NCBI RefSeq assembly: GCF_905475395.1
Contig: NC_058342.1
Coordinates: 38,497,640 to 38,561,639, forward strand
Length of the DNA: 64,000 bases
Origin: Chrysoperla carnea
Taxonomy: Eukaryota; Arthropoda; Insecta; Neuroptera; Chrysopidae
Reading direction: 5' to 3'
Shown here in pieces: positions 27,701 to 40,438 of the stretch (its first letter is position 1; every line of letters begins with the position of its first letter). The position numbers and the translations under genes are program-made. Under the pieces are notes generated by a model. It did not search any database. It was not told the origin of the DNA and saw nothing but the letters and a program-made list of their open reading frames with translations.

Positions 27701-29462
27701 TCATTTGTGTATATTTTATTGTTTGTTTTTGAGGAAAGCTACACAAATTATTGTTGATTTTCCTCGAAACTGTTGGTAACACTGAATGAATCGGTGTTTT
27801 TTTTTTTCTAAATTCACGTCGATGTTTTATTGACGTGAATTATATTATTTCAAAAAGTAATATTTTTACAATAATTAAGTTTAATTAGATGAGAAAATTT
27901 GTACATATTAATTACTGAATATTAATTAAATAACAATGTATTAAATTAATAATTAAAAAAATATACAATCAAAATTGATTATAACGACGCGAGGTTAAAG
28001 ACTTACATCAGAATAACATTCTTGCGGTAGCGATATGTACATTTAGAAACGTAACTAGCAGCTAATTTAGTGACTAAAACACAAAAAATGGAAGCTTTTT
28101 TAAAAAACGAGCTCGAGTTAGGGTGCCGCGACTACATTTGAATGTGAATGTGAACGTGTCATTTGTGAGATATCATTTTGTTTATTTGCATTCAACATTT
28201 ATCTAACTAAGCTCGTCCTTCTCTCTTGTCTTTTGACGACCGAACTTTCATTTTTCCTTCGAAGATGATCGATTTTAGTTTTAAAATCACCAAATTAGCC
28301 TCTAGTTGTCGTTGTGGACAACTAATTCAGTCAGGATCTTTCCAGTACGTCGTTATAACCAATTTTGTCTGTAAAAATAAAAAAAAAACAAAAACAAACA
28401 AACAAACAAAAAAAAAAAAGAGAATAAGATTTAACATAAAATAAAAATGCTCAAGCCTCGTCCTCGTTGTCCTACATAATAATCGAGGCTAAAATTTTAG
28501 AAGAATATTCAATATTTCTTAGTTATACCATTTTTAATTTTGAATTATGATTTGAGTAGAGGCGTATGTATGATTTTTGGATGTGTTTTGATTTTTCTGC
28601 CATGAATGATTGATTAGTCATGATTTTTTTATAAATACGCCTCTGTATGTTTGTTTTAAGTACATATTGTTTGTTCCTATTTGATTTTATTTCGCGGCTA
28701 AATTTTATAACATTTACAAGAATTTTTGTTTTTTTAAAATCAACACAAAAATATTTTGACGAGACGTTGTGTGCGGTTGTGGTTGTTGTGCGTTTCAAAA
28801 GTTTCGCAAACGGTAATCCACGCAACCATTTTTATGATCGTATGAATGGTAGTCGTACCGTATCACATCGCATCCAATTTGAATGAAATATTTTTTTGTT
28901 TAAGTTATTACACTACCATTATTGTAATTAATCACAATCACAATGGATCATACAGATCAGGATTCATACAGACGCTCAACAATATGTTAAATAACTCTCA
29001 ATGTTCATTGTTGATTGATTGATTGTTGTAATGATTTAATGATCATGTTCGGTTGCTATAACTGACATGTCGACATTTAGTCTGTTTTTATTTTAATGTT
29101 TAAATTTGGTCGATTTAAAGACATAGTATGACATATTTTGAGCGTTATGAATTTTAATTATTTTCAAAATGATACGTTTACACATGCATGATGTGAACAG
29201 ACTTTTATTATAATCCAAACGTTTACCAAATATTATACAGTATTTTTTTTTTTTCGTTTTTAATTTTTATTTTTATTTGTTTTAAAATGTTTAAAACTTT
29301 TGAAACGTACTGTACTATGTTATGTTAGTATGGATAATTGACGAATTTTAAGATGGAGCGTGCGTCAATTTTAATAATTCCTTGCAGCTTTTTATTATTC
29401 TTTCACAATAAATGAATCTTTTTTTTTTTCTTTTTTTTTTGTTACCTGTAAAAATAAATATT

Positions 29463-29493
<31 letters not shown>

Positions 29494-32400
29494 TGATGAC
29501 TGCTATTTTTGACAGCTGACTTTGCATTCCAATGAAACTAATTTACTCAACTCAGACACTCAGACTCACTCACTTTCTCACTGATCATTATTTATTTATT
29601 TGTAAAACAACAAGTAAAACATATGTTTCCACAAACGGATTTTTTTTTCCAAAATTTATTGAGGGTATAATACGAATTCATTATGTTTTTTTAAATTAAA
29701 TCTGGCATCTGGCATCAACACTGGTTTCCAGATCAGATTGCCATATTGTCGTTGAAGTTCAATTATACTTAACTGAACTTTATTAAAGAGGGGGCGGAAC
29801 GGGACACCTTTGTAAACAAATAGAAACATAATTAATTTTTGGACCGAATAATTCGCAACAATTGTTTGATTAATTATTGAGTTTCTTAATATGACGGTTC
29901 CTTCGCAATACTTCGTAACTTTACAATTTTAATGCCATGAATTTATTGAAATGTGATTTTTTAACGCACAATCAACAATAGATCATAGATCATAGATGGT
30001 TATATTTAACTTAGATCAAGCAGTTGATCTTTCAGTGGTGGGGAAGGGAATTTCGTTTCGTTGATATTTTTAATAGGATTACCTACTGTAAATAAATTGA
30101 AACTTATTGTTTAAAATTAAGAAATGATAAACTAACAAAGATATATCATAGACATAGACATCTATGTTCATGTTATATAACTCAGATAGACGTCTCTTTA
30201 GAATCACATTCATATTAAAATTACTTATTTCTGATGGAAAGAATGGTGAAAAAAAAAAAAACGAATAAAAATGTCTCTCTAAGTGAATTCGTGTTACCCA
30301 CAGAGACAATATTGGCTAATTTAAAAAAAAAATAAATAAAAAATAGTCACACACAATACATTCCATTGTGGTTAAAAACAGAAATAATATGCTCAATGCT
30401 CAATCTGCCTGACGCACTTATGCTAAAACAATTCAATTCCTCATTACTCAAATACTGCCATCACATCGAAAAGTAGTTACGTAGGCAACTGAACTCAACT
30501 CAACTCAACTGATGTTTACATACACCAATATTAATATTACTGTCATAGTCAAAGTCAAAGTCAAAGCCAATAAAAAACAAATAGCTACTTATTCTTTTTT
30601 AATGAAATACTTAAAATGTTTGAGGTTTAAATAATATGTAATATGTAATATGTAATATATAATATGTGATCCGATCCGATCCGATCCGATCCTACCCTTG
30701 TTTCTCGATATGCACTGCAGTAATAATAAAATTGGGATACGTTCACTCCAGTACTCTTTTAATACATAAAATGCTCATTCATTATATTCTCAAATATATA
30801 TATTTTTTTAAACACATGGGGGGAGTTCGTTCAACATCACAATATGTTTTATTTTGTTTTTCAATTGTTTTGTATATGTTTTTGTTTTTAGTTCAAGCTC
30901 TCCCCTAGCTCTTCATTATTTTTTATTTTTTACCAAAATTTATTGATTAGAGGAAAAATTAAATCTCGTACTTGTCACGATTTATTCAAATATTCAGAAT
31001 ACGTTCTAGGACCTCACTATCTTAGGACCAGGATAGGATGTAGTAATTATAGGTAAGGAGATATTTAGCCTTGCTTTAATATCTCATTTTAGTCCCACTG
31101 CTCATCATTCTGGCTTCTCCAGCCAAGTTGTTTATGAGAAAGTTAAATTAAATAATAATCTATGCATGCATGTGCATTTGCATGTGTATGGTTATGGTTA
31201 TGGTTGTAAGTGAAAGTGAGATGTAGACTAGACTAGACTAAACTAGAATGTACTGTACTCACAACAAGACTAGAAAAGAGACCAGGAGAGTTAACTCTGG
31301 ATCCAATACATTCGATGGGCCCATACCCATAACGTCCGACACGTAGATATAGCATGAATAACCCTGTAATCTGACTTATGCGTTGTGTAATTGTAATTGT
31401 TTGTTTAGTGCGTTCTTTACATTTGATAATTATCGGATATTAAAGAATAAAATTAATTTGTTTCTCATAAATAATTATTTCATGCAATAATTATTTATTT
31501 TATATAACAATTTAAGTGCTGTATCTATTAGATATATATTATGATGATTATACCCTATGATCGTTAGATACTTCACGATCAACGCCGCCAAGTGCAACAG
31601 ATACGCGAAGTTACAAGTATCGGAGGTCACACAAGTGATGTCCAGAGTTAACTCTCTTCTCCTGCTTATCTAGTCTTTCTGTATACTTATCAAGATACAG
31701 ATATAAGATTCTGCTCTGTTACGTTTTTTCAATATCACATTAATTGTTAAACATTTTTTATATTTTATATTTAGATCGAGCGAGATAAAATATATTCTCA
31801 TCTCATCCTTTTTAAAATAGTTACCGTATTGTATTGTATAAAAAAAGTGAGGGAACCCTTCAAGTGATTAGAATTCTTTTTGCAATAAGTGACGAGTGCG
31901 AGAACTTTTTTTCGTTTTTGATATTATGCCTAAAAATCTCTTAAAAATGTAACTACACAGACGTTGACGTTGACGTAGACATAGACGTAAACATAAACGC
32001 TGACGCAGACGCAGTACAACATAAAATTGAATATTGAAATGCATGAATAGTAGTTCGGTTATTATTTTTAAATGTCTTTTTAAGTCACATATTTTTTATA
32101 CACATCACACAAACTTCGTACAGTCCCAAAAAATTTAACACATGCTCCATTAATTTGCTTTTCAAATGAAAACTTTCAATCAATTTTTTATCATTTTCCT
32201 ATATGGTCTTCATCATCGTCTTCAAACCAAAAAACATTCATTTCTAATTTTTTTTAAAAATCATCACATTTCCTCGGTCGTACTTTTCAAAATAATCAAT
32301 TTTTATTTACTTATATTAGCTAATTTTAAAAAAGATGTTCATTTTAAGAAATCTTCCTAATAAAAATATATTCGAAATTTCGCTAATAACTTGTTTGTGC

Positions 32401-33810
32401 GATGTCTTTAAAATTTTGTCGTGTCTTTGGTCCGATCACATCCACATCCATAAAAAATATGTGAGCTAATATTTTATAAAAAATACTATCGTCCATAAAA
32501 TAGAGTAAACATTTTTGAATTTAAATGGAGCAATCGGTTCAGTCCCACTCCCACCGAAATGAATTATATATAAAATATAAAAAATGATGAAAACTTTTTG
32601 GACGATAGTTTTGTGTAATAAACAAAGAAGAACAAGTACAATTGATAATTGTTGTGTGTGACATGTGACATGTGTTATATCATTTCTACTACATCTACTA
32701 CTTTACTATTACTACTACTACTACTTTACTGTACTTTACTGTACTACTATTATTACTACTACTACTTTACTACTACTATTTTTATTTATTTTTATTAATT
32801 TATTAATTTCCAACAGACTGATTTGAATAAGGCGCCTCTTTATATAATATATATAAATAAAATAATAATTAATTAATTACCTAAATAATTAAAATTTAAT
32901 AAAAAATCAACTTTACTTTTGAAATATTGTAATTGTGTACAGTCTTTGTAAATAGAACTAATAAAGAGTTTAAATACAAAAATAACATTCTCTTGCCTTA
33001 TCAATTTATGTTGTGTGTTGTGTTGTCTACCTTGTTGTTCACCTTACCTTACCTTACCAGTTAAGAGTTACCTCGCATTTACTTTTTAGATAAAATTTTA
33101 AGATTTAGGAGAATTTATTGAAAGCATTTTAGAATTCCAGCAAAAACATAAACAAACAGATTAACAGAGAGACTAAATATACTTGACTTGACCGAATATC
33201 AATACTTATTACTATGCTTTGTACTTTGTAGACAAGTTACCTATTTTAGGGTTTTGAGGCAATGATTATCGATATTTACCGCATCTCATTTATAGTCCAA
33301 GCAAATAGTGGATTGCTTGTTAGTTGATTTGTTTGTAAAATTCTAAAACGAGCACTTTCTTAACGTAGAGTACATCTAACGTGCAAATTTAAAAAATGGT
33401 GTAAGTGTGCATCTGTATAAAGTGTGTTCTTTTTATCTATATCATGGAGGTCTATATAGTAGACGACCTTTTGTTACCAGACCAATAAAAATTCCGATTT
33501 ACTAGGTGAAAACAAATTACTCCCGTTTCAAGAATTGATAGGAAAGTTTGTATTTTTCAAATAAAAATTTGTAAAAAATTTACAAGAAAGTTTACGTGGG
33601 ATATTAATAAAATTTATTAAATCATATATCAAAGCATTGCTCTCTAAATGTTCCTTCAGATTCCATAATTGCCCCAATTACTAAATTATTAATGAATTAA
33701 ATAATTTTTATTTCTAATATCTCAGTAACTTGATAGTTTCTTTCAATAAGTTGTCCCACATAATGGTATTAGTATTTCTATTTTCCTTTACAGTATTAAT
33801 GTGTAATCTA
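24749..33810. other. Intergenic region without recognisable gene
   Basis: The first few hundred bases should include the InR 3' UTR. The rest is AT-rich DNA with simple repeats: AT/GT near 25530-25600, TTTG 26822-26849, a 27-base A run at 29467-29493, ATCCG near 30665-30692 and CTA/TAC near 32688-32770. No frame resembles a protein, and I see no convincing RNA gene. Confidence 0.6.
29467..29493. repeat. Poly(A) run of about 27 bases
   Basis: Uninterrupted A run. It could be the tail of an old retroposon, but no coding or target-site signal was seen around it. Confidence 0.8.
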
Positions 33811-34160
33811 TAAAATAAGCATAGCTTTCATATTATATACATAGATGGTGCGCAGTACATCATTTTATTTTTACATTTACACCTTTACACTAATGTCAAA
33901 TTTATTCAAGCAAAATGGCTACGTTTCGAATTTTATTATTCTACACATAGATAATTTTAATAAAATTAATACATAAAATAAATTTATCGGTTCTAAATAT
34001 ATGTGTAAATATAAATAAATAAATATTTATACAATTTGTTTGAAGTGTATTTTCATTTATTGGATAAAAATAAATATGAACATAATGGCAAGTAAGCAAT
34101 TAGTTACAAATTTCATTTTAATTATTGATTATGTTAATTAATTTTTAATTTTTATTTTAG
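33811..34160. repeat. Interspersed repeat copy 1 (ATAGATGG...CGCAG family)
   Basis: Shares an ordered set of motifs with 45903-46215 and 46310-46670: ATAGATGG followed by CGCAGT and CATTTTATTTT, later CGGTTCTAAATATAT, and near the end TTATTGATTAT followed by TTAATTAATT. About 350 bp, diverged from the other two. No coding capacity. Type of element unknown. Confidence 0.65.
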
Positions 34161-34187
34161 ATGAAATATATACAATATAGTTAGAAT

Positions 34188-35062
34188 GACGGGTAATAGT
34201 TCAGTTTTAGCACTTTTTCTTATAAAACATCCTAGAACATCAGGAAAAAAACCATTTTCAAGCATTTTTTACGTAGATTACGAATCTATATGCGACGATA
34301 CCGAAAAATTCTTTAATTCAGGAAAATATTATTTTTGAAAATATGAATTTTCTTGGTTAATACAAGTTATATTATAAGCCTAAAATGGAATATATGTGTT
34401 AAGTTAATTTTGTCAACCCTATTTTTGCATGTTTACACAAACAAGATAAATGTCACTTGTTGACGCCATATTCATTTTGAAACTTAATACTTAAATGATT
34501 AAAAATATTATTTTATTAAATATGTTTTTATAATTTTTATATAAATTTAACATATTTAATAATAAATAAAGTAAATAACGACCTATTTTTAATTAATTTC
34601 ATACAGTTATTCATTTTTAGGCTTGAAAATATTAACCAAGAAAATTGAGTATATTTTCCTGAATTAAAGAAAAACTGTAAGTTTTTCGGTATCGTCGCAT
34701 ACGGATTCGTAATCTACGTAAAAAATGCTTGAAAATGGTTTTTTTCCTGATGTTCTAGGATGTTTTATAAGAAAAAGTGGTAAAACTAAACTTTAACCAA
34801 TTTAAGTTATATTTAATAATAAATAAAGTAAATAACGACCTCTTTTTTAATTAATTTCATACAGTTATTCATTTTTAGGCTTGAAAATATTAACCAAGAA
34901 AATTGAGTATATTTTCCTGAATTAAAGAAAAACTGTAAGTTTTTCGGTATCGTCGCATACGGATTCGTAATCTACGTAAAAAATGCTTGAAAATGGTTTT
35001 TTTTCCTGATGTTCTGGGATGTTTTATAAGAAAAAGTGCTAAAACTGAACTATTACCCGTCA
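34188..35062. mobile_element. Fold-back element with matching inverted ends
   Basis: The left end GACGGGTAATAGTTCAG (34188) reappears as its reverse complement at 35046-35062. The left half carries the sequence in forward orientation; two consecutive inverted copies follow at about 34580-34808 and 34818-35062. This looks like a nonautonomous terminal-inverted-repeat element (MITE-like) with an internal duplication. No transposase frame is present. It is continuous in sequence with the tandem array to its right. Confidence 0.6.
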
Positions 35063-35079
35063 CGTCAGGTAATGAATAA

Positions 35080-36882
35080 CTGTATGAAATTAATTAAAAA
35101 AGAGGTCGTTATTTACTTTATTTATTATTAATTTATTATATAACTTAAATTGGTTAAAGTTTAGTTTTACCACTTTTTCTTATAAAACATCCTAGAACAT
35201 CAGGAAAAAAACCATTTTCAAGCATTTTTTACGTAGATTACGAATCCGTATGCGACGATACCGAAAAACTTACAGTTTTTCTTTAATTCAGGAAAATATA
35301 CTCAATTTTCTTGGTTAATATTTTCAAGCCTAAAAATGAATAACTGTATGAAATTAATTAAAAAAGAGGTCGTTATTTACTTTATTTATTATTAAATATA
35401 ACTTAAATTGGTTAAAGTTTAGTTTTACCACTTTTTCTTATAAAACATCCTAGAACATCAGGAAAAAAACCAATTTCAAGCATTTTTTACGTAGATTACG
35501 AATCCGTATGCGACGATACCGAAAAACTTACAGTTTTTCTTTAATTCAGGAAAATATACTCAATTTTCTTGGTTAATATTTTCAAGCCTAAAAATGAATA
35601 ACTGTATGAAATTAATTAAAAAAGAGGTCGTTATTTACTTTATTTATTATTAAATATAACTTAAATTGGTTAAAGTTTAGTTTTACCACTTTTTCTTATA
35701 AAACATCCTAGAACATCAGGAAAAAAACCATTTTCAAGCATTTTTTACGTAGATTACGAATCCGTATGCGACGATACCGAAAAACTTACAGTTTTTCTTT
35801 AATTCAGGAAAATATACTCAATTTTCTTGGTTAATATTTTCAAGCCTAAAAATGAATAACTGTATGAAATTAATTAAAAAAGAGGTCGTTATTTACTTTA
35901 TTTATTATTAAATATAACTTAAATTGGTTAAAGTTTAGTTTTACCACTTTTTCTTATAAAACATCCTAGAACATCAGGAAAAAAACCAATTTCAAGCATT
36001 TTTTACGTAGATTACGAATCCGTATGCGACGATACCGAAAAACTTACAGTTTTTCTTTAATTCAGGAAAATATACTCAATTTTCTTGGTTAATATTTTCA
36101 AGCCTAAAAATGAATAACTGTATGAAATTAATTAAAAAAGAGGTCGTTATTTACTTTATTTATTATTAAATATAACTTAAATTGGTTAAAGTTTAGTTTT
36201 ACCACTTTTTCTTATAAAACATCCTAGAACATCAGGAAAAAAACCATTTTCAAGCATTTTTTACGTAGATTACGAATCCGTATGCGACGATACCGAAAAA
36301 CTTACAGTTTTTCTTTAATTCAGGAAAATATACTCAATTTTCTTGGTTAATATTTTCAAGCCTAAAAATGAATAACTGTATGAAATTAATTAAAAAAGAG
36401 GTCGTTATTTACTTTATTTATTATTAAATATAACTTAAATTGGTTAAAGTTTAGTTTTACCACTTTTTCTTATAAAACATCCTAGAACATCAGGAAAAAA
36501 ACCATTTTCAAGCATTTTTTACGTAGATTACGAATCCGTATGCGACGATACCGAAAAACTTACAGTTTTTCTTTAATTCAGGAAAATATACTCAATTTTC
36601 TTGGTTAATATTTTCAAGCCTAAAAATGAATAACTGTATGAAATTAATTAAAAAAGAGGTCGTTATTTACTTTATTTATTATTAAATATAACTTAAATTG
36701 GTTAAAGTTTAGTTTTACCACTTTTTCTTATAAAACATCCTAGAACATCAGGAAAAAAAACCATTTTCAAGCATTTTTTACGTAGATTACGAATCCGTAT
36801 GCGACGATACCGAAAAACTTACAGTTTTTCTTTAATTCAGGAAAATATACTCAATTTTCTTGGTTAATATTTTCAAGCCTAA
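35080..36882 (+). repeat. 258-bp tandem array, about 7 copies, derived from the fold-back element
   Basis: The anchor CATCCTAGAACATCAGG recurs at 35188, 35446, 35704, 35962, 36220, 36478 and 36736, exactly 258 bases apart. Units are nearly identical and differ at single bases, for example CCATTTTC versus CCAATTTC. The first unit has a short extra TTTATTATA-type insert and the last is cut at about 36882, where the next repeat family begins. The unit equals the arm of the element at 34188-35062. Confidence 0.92.
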
Positions 36883-37175
36883 AAAAAAAGGTTTTCAGGG
36901 TGAAAACACTTACTTACCATTTCCCTATCAGGTACTACTTTTTCCCTTTTCAACTTATATTCTCCTAATACAAATGTTAAAAATTTTCATAATTTTTGGT
37001 GAAATTTGTCTTGAAATTGTTACATGTGAAAATGGAAAATTGGCTATATCTCGAAAACGGTTGGTCCTAGGGCAAAAAGGACGAAAATTTTGTGCCACTC
37101 CTGAACCTCTTGCTTAGAATGTTTTTCCAAATAACATCGATGAAAAATTTCCGGGAAATTCGTGAAAATGGAAAT

Positions 37176-37239
37176 GGTTGGGTTGGGTTGGGTTGGGTTG
37201 GGTTGGGTTGGATTGGGTTGGGTTGGGTTGGGTTGGGTT
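37176..37239. repeat. (TTGGG)n array
   Basis: About 12 units of TTGGG, with one TTGGA variant, inside the repeat element. In one frame it reads as a glycine/tryptophan/valine/leucine pseudo-protein. Confidence 0.9.
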
Positions 37240-37465
37240 TTCAACTTATATTCTCCTAATACAAATGTTAAAAATTTTCATAATTTTTGGTGAAATTTCT
37301 CTTGAAAAATTTACGTTTTGAAAATGTAAAATCGCTATATCTCGAAAACGGTTGGTCCTAGGGCAAAAAGGACGAAAATTTTGTGCCACTCCTGAATCTC
37401 TTGCTTAGAATGTTTTCCAAATAACATCGATGAAAAATTTCCGGGAAATTCGTGAAAATGGAAAT

Positions 37466-37554
37466 GGTTGGGTTGGGTTGGGTTGGGTTGGGTTGGGTTG
37501 GGTTGGGTTGGGTTGGGTTGGATTGGGTTGGGTTGGGTTGGGTTGGGTTGGGTT
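37466..37554. repeat. (TTGGG)n array
   Basis: About 17 units, again with a single TTGGA variant in the right half, like the array at 37176. Confidence 0.9.
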
Positions 37555-37893
37555 TTCAACTTATATTCTCCTAATACAAATGTTAAAAATTTTCATAATT
37601 TTTGGTGAAATTTGTCTTGAAATTTTTACATGTGAAAATGGAAAATTGGCTATATCTCGAAAACGGTTGGTCCTAGGGCAAAAAGGACGAAAATTTTGTG
37701 CCACTCCTGAACCTCTTGCTTAGAAAGTTTTCCAAATAACATCGATGAAAAATTTCCGGGAAATTCGTGAAAATGGAAAATTTTGTTTAAAAATTGATGG
37801 ATTTTTTCTCATTTTTTTGTGTTTTTTGGCCAAAATTACTTCAATTTTCTTCAATTTGTATTAGGAGAATATAATGCCAGGTTAGTACACTAA

Positions 37894-38151
37894 GATTTTC
37901 ATAAAAAGATTTTCATTTTCTTTTTTATTTGCACATAAGGTGCAAATAATTCGCTATGTAAATGGAACGAAACGAAACGAACAAAATAAATAGTTAAAAT
38001 TGTTTTATTTATACTTATAAAATAATACCAGAAAAAAGAAAAAAGAAAAGGGTTTTTAGGGTGAAAACACTTACTTGCCATTTCCCTATCAGGTACTACT
38101 ATTTTCCTTTTTAACTTATATTCTCCTTATACAAATGTTAAAAATTTTCAT
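37894..38151. repeat. Tail of TTGGG-type element and start of a second truncated copy
   Basis: Contains the small perfect hairpin TTTGCAC-ATAAG-GTGCAAA (near 37928) and GGAACGAAACGAAACGAAC, then a second lead sequence that is cut off at about 38151. The same tail occurs near 47130-47200, 50870-50990 and 53670-53800. Confidence 0.65.
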
Positions 38152-38154
38152 AAT

Positions 38155-38311
38155 AAAGAAGAAAGAATTGGAAAAATCAATTTGATAATTTGTAGTAAAG
38201 AAAACATAACATAGTAAAGTATGAATTTTAAAAATTATTTAAGTGAAAAAACTTAAAGGATTACAAAAACAAAATACATCTAAATGCCATCTATGGTAAA
38301 CTTGTTGAACT
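38155..38311 (+). repeat. 155-bp repeat, inverted partner at 46975-47137
   Basis: Shares TGGAAAAATCAATTTGATAA, TAGTAAAGAAAACATAACAT and the motif GCCATCTATGG...GAACT with the reverse complement of 46975-47137, roughly 95% identical by eye. A third, direct copy of its left part is at 49778-49858. Confidence 0.8.
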
Positions 38312-38400
38312 AACATTTATTTCGATAGTTGAAATACATACAGCGCCATATAAATATTTTAAAACTAATGATCGTTTATGATCGTACATTTCCGTGATAT

Positions 38401-38900
38401 TGCCTTTTATTTAGTTAATTTATTTATTGTGCATTTGTTGTGTTATTATGATAATAATTAGTTGTTATTAGTGAAAAATTTAAGAAATTAAACTTGTAAG
38501 TTATTTTTATAATCATATGTATTTAATTTAAACATAATTCCTAAATTTTGAGAATATAAAATACGCCACAAAAGTGTAAACAACAAACATCTACCAATTT
38601 TTCTGCCTTTTATTTAGTTTATTTATTTATTGTGCATTTGTTGTGTTATTACGATAATAATTAGTTGTTATTAATAAATAATTGAAAAAATAAAATTTGT
38701 AAGTTATTTTTATTATCATTTTAATTAAATATAAACATAATTACTAAAATTTTGAAGATATGTACAAACAAACTGATATAAACAAAATGGCTGCCTTTTA
38801 TTTATTTTATTCATTTATTATTCGTTTGTTTTGTTATTAATTAATAATTAATTAAATAAAAATTGTAAGTTATTTTTTAAAATTATTTGCATATTAATTA
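38401..38900 (+). repeat. Degenerate tandem triplication, unit about 190-205 bp
   Basis: Three blocks start with TGCCTTTTATTTA at 38401, 38604 and 38792. Each is followed by a TTTATTTATT-like stretch, TTTGTT-TGTTATTA and, later, TTGTAAGTTATTTTT. Old and diverged. Function unknown. Confidence 0.65.
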
Positions 38901-38992
38901 AAAATATAAACAGAACATTAAGACTATAATTATGTTCATTTGATTTTGATGTTATTTCAGAGAAGTTAGTTTTTTATTTTGATTGATTTCAG

Positions 38993-39068
38993 ATACATTG
39001 GTAATTTATTGGATCCACCGTTAAGATCAAGATTTCAAGCACGAGATGTATCCCATCTTAGTTACCAG
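38993..39068 (+). CDS. Isolated exon resembling the AAA-ATPase region of VWA8
   Basis: Flanked by acceptor ttgatttcag and donor gtaggt. Encodes YIGNLLDPPLRSRFQARDVS then HLSYQ. NLLDPPLRSRFQARD resembles the arginine-containing end of an AAA+ module (sensor/arginine-finger region), as I remember it from VWA8, a large mitochondrial AAA/von Willebrand A protein. The exon has one leading base and ends in phase 0. No neighbouring VWA8 exon was found upstream. It could be a real exon of a gene with very large introns, or a relic. Confidence 0.5.
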
Positions 39069-40181
39069 GTAGGTGTCTTCTTCTCTTTCTGTTTTTTACT
39101 TTTAATTATCTTTTTTAAAATATTGATCACAATTATTGTCCTATTTATTACACTAAACTTATCCGTTGTCATATCTTATATTTATTATTACTCTAGCAAG
39201 TTTTTTTTCTGGGTCCTGCCCTTATTTTTCTTATCCCTTTATTAAATTCCATAATTCACCCTTCATTTTCAAGCTAATTATGTCTAGAAATGATGAAAGT
39301 TATATTCATGATCTAAAAAATGTACCGCTTAAGAAGAAACACGTTAGACAAATAATTTGAACGAATTAAAATATCTTAAATTTGAACAAATTTAAATAAT
39401 AAGTGTATTAGGTATTTATTGCTATTTTTAGTAACGGGTTCCGATAACTACGGGAGTGGGATTCCGCACGGGTCAAGTTAGTTTGTTTTAATGAGTGCTA
39501 ATTTCTAATCCTACAGGACAAGTACATTGTACATTGTACATTCAACAAGTATCCTGTTTTGTTGTTTACTATTTATTAACCCCCGAAATTAAAAAATAGG
39601 TGATATAAGTTTGATAGCTAGGTGTGTGTCGGTGTCATCGTTTTGTTTGAAAGGTCATTTAACAGAGTATTCTTAGCCATGTTTTTTTTTTTTGTGTGAA
39701 TTTAGGATTCCGTACCTGGAACAACTAAAAAATAGGCCATAATTCTTAATATAGGTTTAGTTAGTAGAAGGCTTTAAGAAAATAGGTATAATTTGATAGA
39801 GAGTGTTATTAGATATGTTTCAAGTGTAAGTTTACGATTCTGTACCCAAAAATTTCTGGAGGGTTTTTATTCGTTTTATGTATTATGTTGTGCATTGTAT
39901 CGTACATCGTTCATCGTTTACAAATGTAAAGAACAATGTTGTAATCCCCCACCACTCAAAAAATAAAAACACAAATTAATGAAATGAAATTGAATTTATA
40001 AATAAAAATTTAGTAAAAAAATAAGACGAAAATTACATTTAATGCACGCAACCATTCAAGCTTGGCTAATGCTTAGTGCTAAAGCGTAGAAAAGCTATTT
40101 CTCTCTCTATCTGTGGTTATGCGAATATTATAATGGCTCTTACCAAAAACAGTAACAATATCACAGCTTTAATAACAATAA
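39069..40181. other. Noncoding stretch with old interspersed repeat fragments
   Basis: Contains pieces with GATTCCGTACC/GATTCTGTACC and TTTTGTTTGAAAGGTCATTT near 39590-39870. The last resembles the core of the 83-bp tandem repeat at 45073-45600. No exon was recognised. Confidence 0.5.
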
Positions 40182-40438
40182 GACGTAAAAAGTGAGGTCA
40201 AGTTCGTAAATGAGCAACATAGGTCAATTGTGTCTTGGATCCTTGGGACCCATCTTGTAAACCGTTAGAGACAGAATAAAAGTTTAAATGTAAAATGTTT
40301 ATTTTTTTATAAAGAACATTTTTTACATTAAACTTTTGTTCCATCTCTAATCATTGAGTTCTAAGATGAGTTCTTCGGATCCAAGACTTAAACCTTTGTT
40401 GCCCTTTTTCGAACTCGGCCTTTCTCTTTACGTCATGA
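40182..40438. mobile_element. Fold-back MITE-like element, about 257 bp
   Basis: Starts GACGTAAAAAGTGAGGTCAA and ends with TTTACGTCAT. The right half, read in reverse complement, repeats the left in order: GAGTTCG, GCAACA-AGGT, GTCTTGGATCC, ATCTT, TAGAGA, AAAAGTTTAA, AAATGTTCTTTATAAA. Nearly the whole element is therefore an imperfect palindrome. No coding capacity. One arm alone lies at 16614-16740. Confidence 0.75.

Larger units (their letters stand above)
36887..37893 (+). mobile_element. TTGGG-carrying repeat element with inverted ends, internally triplicated
   Basis: Opens with a lead (GGTGAAAACAC...ATTTCCCTATCAGG), then TATATTCTCCTAATACAAAT near 36958. The inverse of that motif occurs near 37854-37873, just before ATAATGCCAGG. 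Between them lie three copies of a block containing CTCGAAAACGG and TTGGTCCTAGGGC; the first two end in TTGGG arrays. No protein-coding signature. Related copies lie at 38090-38151, 47138-47690 and throughout 50456-53980. Confidence 0.7.

Noticed and set aside
29467-29493. Poly(A) run as proof of a processed pseudogene
   Set aside because: No coding sequence or flanking duplication could be found next to it.
24749-33810. Several frames of 60-100 codons in the region after the receptor gene
   Set aside because: Their composition is low-complexity (K, N, I, F, L), they show no splice structure or known motif, and they are expected by chance in AT-rich DNA.
35080-36882. Possible CRISPR array from regularly spaced repeats
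   Set aside because: Whole 258-bp units are identical, with no unique spacers, and the DNA is eukaryotic. The same applies to the 306-bp array.
37430-37723. Glycine/tryptophan/valine/leucine repeat protein
   Set aside because: It is the translation of the TTGGG tract (GWVGL repeated), not a gene.
37928-37960. Helitron 3' end suggested by the hairpin TTTGCAC-ATAAG-GTGCAAA
   Set aside because: No CTRR end follows at the expected distance, and no TC start or Rep/helicase frame was seen. The family instead has inverted ends.
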